The notes beneath the pieces are model-generated. The model searched no databases. It worked only from the letters and a program-made list of their open reading frames with translations, and was not told where the DNA came from. 64,000 nt of DNA. It comes from an uncultured Collinsella sp. GTDB lineage: Bacteria > Actinomycetota > Coriobacteriia > Coriobacteriales > Coriobacteriaceae. Positions 40,659-47,770 of this stretch are shown in pieces. Made by a program: the position numbers and the translations under genes. Numbering within the stretch: the first letter of the stretch is position 1; every line of letters begins with the position of its first letter. The stretch lies in assembly GCA_902465105.1 (NCBI GenBank), contig CABQLM010000004.1, positions 5,895 through 69,894 of the forward strand. Reading direction: 5' to 3'.

Positions 40659-40962
40659 ATTATTCAAGGATCCTTTCGCAGGCGCAAATGCGCCCTGTGC
40701 GTGCAGCGCAAGCGCCGCAGACCAAATTGCGATTCATCGTATGTTAACGCCGGGAGCCGGCATCGCCGCAGGCAAATGCGATTCTTCAGCAGGTCAACGC
40801 AAATTATTGCAGGAATGATGGGTTTGCTCCAGCCATCAGGCCACCAGCTTGCGTGTAAGACGAACAAGGAATCGTGCAGATTCGCAGCGTTCCAGAGCAA
40901 AATAAAAGACGGGGTCCGCAATGCGAACCCCGTCTGCAAAGAAATCTGGCGAGAAAGCCTGA
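40659..40962 (-). terminator. rplL-galU gap with terminator at 40904-40938
   Basis: The stem AGACGGGGT/ACCCCGTCT is followed by TTTATTTTG on the minus strand, 25 bp past the rplL stop. This ends the rplJL transcript, so galU should have its own promoter in the remaining 240 bp. No clear -35/-10 pair was found. Confidence 0.75.
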
Positions 40963-41340
40963 TTACTTGAGGGTGACAGCAGCGCCAGCAGCCTCGAGCT
41001 TCTCCTTGGCAGCCTCGGCGTCCTCCTTCTTGGCACCCTCGAGAACAGCCTTGGGAGCGCCCTCGACGACCTCCTTGGCCTCCTTCAGGCCAAGGCTGGT
41101 GAGCTCACGGACGGCCTTGATGACCTGGATCTTGTTGTCGCCGAAGCCCTCGAGCACGACGTCAAACTCGGTCTTCTCCTCGGCCTCAGCAGCGCCAGCA
41201 GCGGGAGCGGCGACAACGGCGGCAGGAGCAGCGGCGGAAACGCCGAAGGTGTCCTCGATAGCCTTGACGAGCTCGGAAGCCTCGAGAAGGGTCATTTCCT
41301 TAAGAGCATCGATGATCTCATCGGTGGTAAGCTTAGCCAT
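40963..41340 (-). CDS. rplL: 50S ribosomal protein L7/L12
   Basis: 125 residues from [18 protein letters not shown]; the open frame extends 11 codons upstream without similarity. An N-terminal dimerisation domain, an Ala-rich hinge and the C-terminal factor-binding domain ([16 protein letters not shown]) are present. It forms the stalk that recruits elongation factors and binds L10. Confidence 0.97.
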   Translation of the reverse strand: MAKLTTDEIIDALKEMTLLEASELVKAIEDTFGVSAAAPAAVVAAPAAGAAEAEEKTEFDVVLEGFGDNKIQVIKAVRELTSLGLKEAKEVVEGAPKAVLEGAKKEDAEAAKEKLEAAGAAVTLK

Positions 41341-41442
41341 TTCTAAGTCCTTTCGGTTTCCGTGCATGTGCACGGAGATCAGTTAAAACACGGCGCGAAT
41401 GCGCCAGGGGTGCGGCGTTGCCGCCGCGGGTGAAAACAGCGA

Positions 41443-41964
41443 CTAGGCTGCCTTCTGCTCGGAGACCTGCTGGATCGAACGAGCGAGACCAGAGGAAACG
41501 CCGTTGACGCAGACAGCGATGTCGCGAGCGAAACCGGAGATGAGACCGGCGATCTGGCCGAGAAGCTGATCCTTGGTGGGCAGCTCGGCGATAGCCTTAA
41601 CATCATCAGCGGAAACGGCCTTGCCGTCGGAGATACCGCCCTTGATCTCAAGGACGCCCTTGGACTGAGCGGAGAAGTCCTTAAGGGCCTTAGCGGCCTC
41701 GACCGGCTCGGTCTCGTAGAACACATAAGCGACGGGGCCGGCGAGGATCTCGTCGAGCTCGGGCTGCTCCTGGTTCTTGAGAGCGATCTTGACCAGGTTG
41801 TTCTTGTAGACCTTCATCTCGGCGCCGCACTCGCGAAGCTGATGACGCAGCTCCTGAGCCTGCTTAACCGTCAGACCGTTGTAGTTGACGACGAACAGAC
41901 CGGCGTTCTCGGCGATACGGGACTCGATCTCTGCAACCTTGTCGATTTTGTACTGCTGGGGCAT
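41443..41964 (-). CDS. rplJ: 50S ribosomal protein L10
   Basis: 173 residues with the L10 core (KIDKVAEIESRIAENAGLFVVNYNGLTVKQ). GAGGTGTAATTC precedes the ATG. L10 anchors L7/L12 to 23S rRNA and in many bacteria represses its own operon through its leader. rplKA is not upstream; an aminotransferase gene is. Confidence 0.97.
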   Translation of the reverse strand: MPQQYKIDKVAEIESRIAENAGLFVVNYNGLTVKQAQELRHQLRECGAEMKVYKNNLVKIALKNQEQPELDEILAGPVAYVFYETEPVEAAKALKDFSAQSKGVLEIKGGISDGKAVSADDVKAIAELPTKDQLLGQIAGLISGFARDIAVCVNGVSSGLARSIQQVSEQKAA

Positions 41965-42021
41965 GAATTACACCTCCTCGAATTCTTTCCGGGCACGGTC
42001 CGCCACAAGGACGTGACGGGG

Positions 42022-42066
42022 GCATGTCCAAAAAGAAAGCCCCCGCGCTGCATGAGCGACGGGGGC
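42022..42066 (-). terminator. Attenuator-like hairpin in the rplJ leader
   Basis: On the minus strand CGCCCCCGTCGC.../GCGGGGGC forms a stem followed by TTTCTTTTTGG. It lies between the rplJ promoter and the gene, 58 bp before the ATG. It resembles a leader terminator as in L10 leader regulation, though no specific L10-binding fold was modelled. Confidence 0.6.
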
Positions 42067-42180
42067 GAGAAGACATATCTACTCGACCACCTCGGCTGGC
42101 GGGATATCCCATTAAGCTTGCGGGCGATGCCCGTTTGCGCCGGCTGTCTCTGGCAGCGGATTCGTGCGTGAACCGAAAGT

Positions 42181-42209
42181 ATTATGGCGGGGACCCCGGC
42201 GTCGGTCAA
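42181..42209 (-). promoter_or_regulatory. Promoter of rplJL
   Basis: On the minus strand TTGACC, 17 bases, then CATAAT. The start would be near 42174, giving a leader of about 210 nt with the attenuator. The -35 lies inside the outer arm of giant hairpin C. Confidence 0.7.
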
Positions 42210-42243
42210 CGGGCGCGAGGATTCGTACACAAACCCTGCATAC

Positions 42244-42373
42244 GCTCCGGCCGGGAGGGGCAGGGCGAGTTTTCCGCTCGGTCAAGTCCTGGGCTCGCAC
42301 GAAGGCCACATTAAGTGGCCTTCGGCTCGTGCGGAATCTACGGAAAACTCGCCCTGCCCCTCCCGGCCGGAGC
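42244..42373. repeat. Giant hairpin element C upstream of rplJ
   Basis: A perfect 33-bp inverted repeat (42244-42276, 42341-42373) encloses a 64-nt core. AGTCCTGGGCTCGCACG-AAGGCCAC-ATTAA-GTGGCCTT-CGGCTCGTGCGGAA matches the centre of elements A and B. A second, imperfect outer arm pairs 42204-42225 with 42390-42411 (3 mismatches in 22), so the whole foldback spans about 210 bp and reaches into the rplJ promoter. Confidence 0.9.
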
Positions 42374-42468
42374 TACGGTAACTCTGCTGCGAATCCTCGT
42401 GTCCGTTGAGCGACGCGCCCCACGCATAACCCTTGTGTCGGTGGGCTGATATGTTGCATCCCTGAGGA

Positions 42469-43605
42469 CTACAAAGTCGAAATGAAGGTGGACAGGCGAT
42501 TTAGGCCTTCGTCCAGGTTTTCATCGCTCACGCAGTAGCTGAGGCGGATGTGGCCTTCGGTTCCAAAGCAGTCTCCGGGGACCAAGGCTACGTTTGCTTC
42601 TTTGATGGCTTTGATGCAGAAGTCTTCGCTTGTTAGGCCGAATTGTTTGATGCTGGGGAAGGCGTAGAAGGCTCCTGCGGGTTCTACGACGTCGAGGCCC
42701 ATGTTATTAAGGGCTGCGAGCACGCGTTCGCGGCGGGCTCGGTAGACTTTGAGCATGGGGGTTGGGTCGACGGTCAGGGCTCGGGCCGCAGCGTCCATCT
42801 CAAAGGAGACGGCGCTCGATACTAGGTATTGGTGGGCTTTTGCGATCTCGGCGATGACGGGGGCTGCCGCTGCGAGCCAGCCCAGGCGCCAGCCGGTCAT
42901 GGCCCAGGGCTTGGAGAAGCTCTCGATAACTACCGTCTGCTCGCGAAGTTCTGGGTGGCGCTGGGCAAAGCGCTCGTAGCCATCCACGTAGACCAAGCGG
43001 TTGTATACGTCGTCGCAGACCACGTAGACGCCCGTCTGCTTCGCCACACGCGCCACGGCGTCGAGCGATGCCGCGTTGAGGATGCAGCCCGTAGGATTGT
43101 TGGGCGAGCAGATGACGATGGCCTTGGTCGCCGGCGTCACGCAAGCACGAAGTGCCTCCTCATCAATCTGGAATTGCGCAGGCTCCGTATCCAAAAAGAC
43201 CGCTTTGGCGTGATTGGCCACGACGATGCTCTCGTACAGGCCAAAGGCCGGCGTGGGGATGACGACCTCGTCGCCGGGGTTGAGCATAGCCATGAATGTT
43301 GCCGACAGGGCCTCGGTCGCGCCGTCGGTCAGGATGACCTCATCGGCGGAAAACGCCAGGCCCGCATCTCCCATGTAGGCAGACAACGCCTCACGCAGGG
43401 CGGGGCGACCGTTGTTGGGCGGATAGTGCGTATCGCCGCGGTCCAACGAAGCGGTTACCTCGGTGCTAATCACATCGGGCGTAGGAAAATCGGGTTCGCC
43501 GAGCGCAAGCGCGATGCACCCTGGGTGCTGGGCGGCGAGCGCGTTAATCCGACGGATGCCGGAAGGCTTGAGCGTGGCAAGCGAGGTGTTCATGGGCAGA
43601 CGCAT
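42469..43605 (-). CDS. Class I/II pyridoxal-phosphate aminotransferase
   Basis: 378 residues, fold type I. The PLP lysine is in SFSKPWAMTGWRLG; the CSPNNPTG motif and the C-terminal GHIRLSYC are present. GAAAGGAACGCC precedes the ATG. Members transaminate aspartate, aromatic or branched amino acids. Substrate is not predictable from context: the neighbours are rplJ and an unknown divergent gene. Confidence 0.93.
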   Translation of the reverse strand: MRLPMNTSLATLKPSGIRRINALAAQHPGCIALALGEPDFPTPDVISTEVTASLDRGDTHYPPNNGRPALREALSAYMGDAGLAFSADEVILTDGATEALSATFMAMLNPGDEVVIPTPAFGLYESIVVANHAKAVFLDTEPAQFQIDEEALRACVTPATKAIVICSPNNPTGCILNAASLDAVARVAKQTGVYVVCDDVYNRLVYVDGYERFAQRHPELREQTVVIESFSKPWAMTGWRLGWLAAAAPVIAEIAKAHQYLVSSAVSFEMDAAARALTVDPTPMLKVYRARRERVLAALNNMGLDVVEPAGAFYAFPSIKQFGLTSEDFCIKAIKEANVALVPGDCFGTEGHIRLSYCVSDENLDEGLNRLSTFISTL

Positions 43606-43698
43606 GGCGTTCCTTTCGTAAGGGTTGCACTAGGATAGCGCGGCGGGGCGCCGCCAGACGGTGTAACCTAAACGGAAACCAACCGGAAAGGAGGCGGC

Positions 43699-44358
43699 AT
43701 GGAGACGACCGCGCGCGGCGATGTACCAAAAACGTTGCAAACCATTGCGTATATCAGTATTCCCGATAACGCCGATCTTGAGTTTTTGCTCTGGGACCTG
43801 CAGGATGCCATCGCGGCTTATGCCCGGCTTTCCGGCACGGTACTCCCCCGCCCGGTCGACTTGAAGGCAAATGGCACCGATGCAGTCGATGGCATCGTGC
43901 TCGCCGTTGATGATGCATTTGACGAAGAGGCGATGGCTGTTGTCGAGCAGATGCTCGATCGCCTTGGAAATACAGAGACACGCGTTTATGTCGTCGTGCA
44001 GGTTGCCCACATAAGCACCGAGGGGGCGCACATGCTCGTCGAGCGCCTGCGGGAAGCTTGCGAGCTCCGTAAACTAACGTGGTGCGACGGCGTTGTCATC
44101 TGTGCCGGCAACGGCATCGCAGCACTTCGCCATTCCCCACGCATGGGACTCTTGCGGCGACCGTTTTCTGAGGCCATGGACAAGCTCGTAGGCGCCGTGC
44201 GCATGGGCTGCTCCATTGAGCATGCGCAGTTGCTTGGCGGCGGCAATGCCGGTAGCGTCGATGCCGACGGCATGGTGCGCGCCAAGCCCGCCGTGCCCGC
44301 ACCAATCTGGCGCGCCATCATCAAACGCCTCGGCGCCCATACTCAATCAAGGGTCTAG
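43699..44358 (+). CDS. Conserved-looking protein of unknown function
   Basis: 219 residues with GGAGGCGGC before the ATG and codon use like its neighbours. The middle has alternating hydrophobic strands (GIVLAVDDAF; RVYVVVQVAH; GVVICAGNGIAAL), which suggests an alpha/beta, perhaps flavodoxin- or Rossmann-like, fold. No signal peptide or membrane helix is seen. No family was recognised. It is divergent from the aminotransferase gene. Confidence 0.7.
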   Translation: METTARGDVPKTLQTIAYISIPDNADLEFLLWDLQDAIAAYARLSGTVLPRPVDLKANGTDAVDGIVLAVDDAFDEEAMAVVEQMLDRLGNTETRVYVVVQVAHISTEGAHMLVERLREACELRKLTWCDGVVICAGNGIAALRHSPRMGLLRRPFSEAMDKLVGAVRMGCSIEHAQLLGGGNAGSVDADGMVRAKPAVPAPIWRAIIKRLGAHTQSRV

Positions 44359-44359
44359 A

Positions 44360-44946
44360 CTACCGTGCGGCCCAGTCAGCTGCCTGGCGCCAGCGCTCGA
44401 CAAGACGCTCCAGGCGCCAGGCGGCATTGGCGGGACTTGTCGAGGGCAGGACGATGGCGGGCAGCCCGGTGCGTTCTTGTAGATAGCGCTTGTAGAGCCG
44501 GCCAGCTGTACCACCGTTGCATATCACCTGCTTAATGGGAGCCGCGTCGGTAATGCACTCGATATGTGCCGGCACAACGTTACGAATGCTCGCGTCACTC
44601 GAACCCTTAATGTCGCAGCTCTCGATCACATCCCACAGGGCCACGCCGCCGTTCAGCAGCATGGCCCGCTTGGCGGCAATGGAGGTATCGAGCGTCGCGG
44701 GCTCACCGCTTGCCAAAGGGTCGCCCTCGTTGGGCGGTACAGGCACACCGAGGCACGCGGCCATCACGCGCCAAAAGCGATTCTGAGGGTTGCCGTAATA
44801 GAAGGCATTGGCGCGCGAAAGCACCGAGGGAAACGATCCGAGCACCAAAACGGAAACGATCCGAGCACCAAAACGCGCGAGCGCTGGTCGAACACGGGCT
44901 CAAACCCATGCTCAATATGTTGATAGCCCTCGTCGGACGCAGCCAT
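44360..44946 (-). pseudogene. DNA-deoxyinosine/uracil glycosylase-family gene, frameshifted
   Basis: The N-terminal frame starts at 44946 (MAASDEGYQHIEHGFEPV..., RVLVLGSFP) and the rest continues in another frame (…SVLSRANAFYYGNPQNRFWRV... to 44360). The motifs LGSFPS and NPQNRFW, and a later DVIESCDIKGSSDASI, match the hypoxanthine-DNA glycosylase branch of the uracil-DNA glycosylase superfamily. The frames switch at two exact 23-bp tandem copies (44829-44851, 44852-44874); removing one restores a protein of about 187 residues. It is either inactivated or misassembled. Confidence 0.85.
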
Positions 44947-44949
44947 GGC

Positions 44950-46326
44950 CTAGGCCCTCAACAGATAGCGCACTTCGTAGGGCGCAAGCTCAAGGGAGCC
45001 CGTCAGCTCGACCGTGGGCACGCCGTCGGCAAGCAAATCGACAAAGGAGCCGTTGAGCTCGCCGGCGCCAAAGGTGTAAGGCTCGTCCACGGCGTTCACC
45101 GCCACGAGCACCGTCGCGTCGTCGCAGGCGCGCTCGAACAGCAGTTGCTTGTTCTGGATCACCACATTGCGATAGGCACCGTAGTCGAGAGCACGGGCCG
45201 CCGCGTCGTTTGCCGAGCGCAGGTGCGCCAGCTGCGTGATGAAGGCCGTCAGCTCGTTGGGCGCAGGCTCATCGAGTGCAGGGCGCAGCGCCCAGTCGCC
45301 ATCGGGGCCACCCTTTTCGCCAGCAATTCCCCACTCGCTGCCATAGTAGACGCACGGGATGCCCGGCATGCCAAAGAGCATGCCATAGGCGGGACGCAGG
45401 CACGACTTGTCGGTGAGGATGCTTGCCAAGCGCGGCACGTCGTGGTTGTCGACAAACGACAGCAGGTGCTTGCCGCGGTAGATGCACCAGGGGTCGCCGC
45501 CAAACTGGCGATGCAGCGAGTGCGCGATCTCGAACATATTGACCGAGTTAAAGCTGGAGTACAGGCCCTTGTAGCACTCGTAGTTGGTGCAGGAGTCGAG
45601 CATCTCGTCGTTGACGATCTGGTTGTAGTCGCCGTGGAGCGTCTCGCCGATCAGCACGAAGTCGGGCTTGAGCTCACGGGCAAAGGCATGTAGGCGGCGC
45701 ATAAAGTCGCGGTCGAGCATATAGGCGACGTCCAGACGCAGGCCGTCGACGCCAAAGACCTCGGCCCAGCGGCGCACGGACTCGAGCAGGTAATCGACCA
45801 CGGCAGGGTTTTGCAAGTTGAGCTTCACGAGCTCAAAATGGCCTTCCCAGCCCTCGTACCAAAAGCCGTCGCCATAGCAGGAGTCGCCATCAAAGCTAAT
45901 GTGGAACCAGTCCTTGTAGGGCGAGTCCCACTTACGCTCCTGCACATCGCGGAAGGCCCAAAAGCCGCGACCGACGTGATTGAAGACGGCGTCGAGCACC
46001 ACGCGGATGCCGTGGGCATGTAGTGTGTCGCATACGACGGCAAAGTCGGCGTCCCCACCCAGGCGGCGGTCGATGTGACGCAGGCTGCGCGTATCGTAGC
46101 CATGGCTATCGGACTCGAGTGGCGGGTTGATCAGCACAGCGCCAACGCCGAGTTCCTGCAGGTAGTCGGCCCATTGGGCAATCTTCATGATGGGAGCATC
46201 GGGGTTGGGCGCGGCGTTGGCAGCCTGGGCGAGCTCATCCTCGGCAACGGGCGCGGCGTTTTCGCGCGGAGCTCCACAAAAGCCCAGCGGATAGATCTGA
46301 TAGAACGTCGTCTCGTATGCCCACAT
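44950..46326 (-). CDS. Alpha-amylase-family glycoside hydrolase (GH13)
   Basis: 458 residues, no signal peptide, so probably cytoplasmic. The four GH13 regions are visible: DAVFNH, GLRLDVAYM (nucleophile Asp), IGETLHG (acid Glu) and FVDNHD (third Asp). The C-terminal beta domain follows. Substrate could be imported malto-oligosaccharides or other alpha-glucosides. GGGAGG precedes the ATG. It overlaps nothing, and the glycosylase gene begins four bases after its stop. Confidence 0.92.
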   Translation of the reverse strand: MWAYETTFYQIYPLGFCGAPRENAAPVAEDELAQAANAAPNPDAPIMKIAQWADYLQELGVGAVLINPPLESDSHGYDTRSLRHIDRRLGGDADFAVVCDTLHAHGIRVVLDAVFNHVGRGFWAFRDVQERKWDSPYKDWFHISFDGDSCYGDGFWYEGWEGHFELVKLNLQNPAVVDYLLESVRRWAEVFGVDGLRLDVAYMLDRDFMRRLHAFARELKPDFVLIGETLHGDYNQIVNDEMLDSCTNYECYKGLYSSFNSVNMFEIAHSLHRQFGGDPWCIYRGKHLLSFVDNHDVPRLASILTDKSCLRPAYGMLFGMPGIPCVYYGSEWGIAGEKGGPDGDWALRPALDEPAPNELTAFITQLAHLRSANDAAARALDYGAYRNVVIQNKQLLFERACDDATVLVAVNAVDEPYTFGAGELNGSFVDLLADGVPTVELTGSLELAPYEVRYLLRA

Positions 46327-46397
46327 AGCAACCTCCCGGTAAGCTCAACACAACGACATCCATTGTATGCCCGCCGCGTATCCCCTCCCCCAAAATA

Positions 46398-46470
46398 AGT
46401 TGCGGTGGAATAGTTCCTGCTTGGGCCTTCAGAGGCCTTAAACAAGAACTAGAACTATTCCACCGCAACT
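46398..46470. repeat. Long hairpin between the amylase-like and MFS genes
   Basis: A perfect 19-bp inverted repeat (AGTTGCGGTGGAATAGTTC and complement) with a 35-nt loop that itself folds (GGCCT/AGGCC; CTTG/CAAG). It lies 15 bp past the MFS stop. There is no U-tract, so it is not a standard terminator. Confidence 0.8.
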
Positions 46471-46485
46471 GATGAGGGAACGAGA

Positions 46486-47682
46486 TTAGGCGACGGGCTT
46501 TGCGCGACGGATGGCTGGGAATAACACCGTGATGGCGAGGATGACGCCCACGACGGCGATCGTGCCGCCTGCGTAGCCGATCCAAGCGATACCGGGACCC
46601 GAAACCACGGCGCCGCCGATCGCGGTACCCGTGCCGATACCCAGATTGAACAAGCCCGAGAAGATTGACATGGCGACAGCCGACGAATCCGCCGGCGTGT
46701 GCTTGATGAGCTCGGCCTGAAACGCCACGTTAAAGGCCGTGGCGCAGCAGCCCCACAGCGCACAGACGGCAAGCACTGCCACGAGCGACGATGCGGCCGG
46801 ACCCATGAGCAGCAGGGCCGCCGGCACACCGGAGAGCGTAATAGCCAAGAACGGGAACCGGTGCCCATCGAACAGGCGGCCAAACAGCCAGCTTCCGAGC
46901 AGACCAGAGCAGCCAAACGCCGTCAGCGTCATGGTGATGGCGCCCGCGTCGACGTGAGCGACCTGCGCCAGGAAGGGCTCGATGTAGCTGTAGCTTGCGT
47001 AATAGCCGGTCGCCATAAAGACCGTGACCGCGTAGAGCGCGATGAGGAACGGGTTCTTGAGCAGCTCGGGCAGCTGTTTGACGGTAAAGCGCTCACCCGC
47101 CGACATGGCAGGAAACACGGTCGCCTGGTAGACGATCGCGACAGCAGACAACGACCCGACCACGGCAAACGTCATGCGCCAGCCCACGGCCAAGCCAATG
47201 GCGCGACCGAGGGGCAGGCCGAAGATCTGTGCGATGGAAGAGCCCGTAGCGATCATGCTGATGGCGAGCGCCCCATGGCGCGTGTCAACCAGGCGCGAGG
47301 CCATAATCGAGGCAACCGACCAGAACACGGCATGTGCGCAAGCGACCACCAGGCGCGCGCAGACCAGGATGGGATAAGTCGGCGCCACAGCGGACAGGAA
47401 CTGGCCCAGCGAGAACACGGCAAGCACGCCCAGCAGCATCCGCTTAAACTCGAAACGCGAAGCGAACACCATGAGCGGCAACGACAGCAGCATGACGCCC
47501 CAGGCATAGACCGAGATCATGATGCCAGCTTGGGCCTCGGTAAGCGAGAACGACGCGGCGATATCAGTCAAAAGGCCGATGGGCATAAACTCCGACGTGT
47601 TAAACACGAACGCACAGCAGGCGAGCCCGATAAGCGGGAGCCACTGCCTGAGCGTGATGCCGTCTTGCTTTGTTTGAGCCAT
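46486..47682 (-). CDS. MFS efflux transporter, sugar/drug efflux (SotB-like)
   Basis: 398 residues from MAQTKQDGITLRQW, with GGAGACG upstream. Twelve hydrophobic segments are evident. The N-terminal pattern FNTSEFMPIGLLTDIAASF is typical of the SotB/AraJ group of DHA-type exporters. Members export arabinose, IPTG or drugs. The true substrate is unknown. It is preceded by a 70-bp gap with a GGTCCCG hairpin shared with the surface-protein gene end. Confidence 0.9.
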   Translation of the reverse strand: MAQTKQDGITLRQWLPLIGLACCAFVFNTSEFMPIGLLTDIAASFSLTEAQAGIMISVYAWGVMLLSLPLMVFASRFEFKRMLLGVLAVFSLGQFLSAVAPTYPILVCARLVVACAHAVFWSVASIMASRLVDTRHGALAISMIATGSSIAQIFGLPLGRAIGLAVGWRMTFAVVGSLSAVAIVYQATVFPAMSAGERFTVKQLPELLKNPFLIALYAVTVFMATGYYASYSYIEPFLAQVAHVDAGAITMTLTAFGCSGLLGSWLFGRLFDGHRFPFLAITLSGVPAALLLMGPAASSLVAVLAVCALWGCCATAFNVAFQAELIKHTPADSSAVAMSIFSGLFNLGIGTGTAIGGAVVSGPGIAWIGYAGGTIAVVGVILAITVLFPAIRRAKPVA

Positions 47683-47727
47683 ATATAACGTCTCCAATCA
47701 TTTTGAGCGGAGGCGATTATATAGCAA

Positions 47728-47761
47728 CGGTCCCGCATCCGTCAGTAACGGACACGGGACC
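47728..47761. terminator. Hairpin after the surface-protein gene
   Basis: The stem GGTCCCG/CGGGACC with inner TCCGT/ACGGA pairs forms a stable hairpin just past the stop at 47771. It lacks a run of T, so termination is likely but not certain. Confidence 0.5.
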
Positions 47762-47770
47762 GAAATACAG

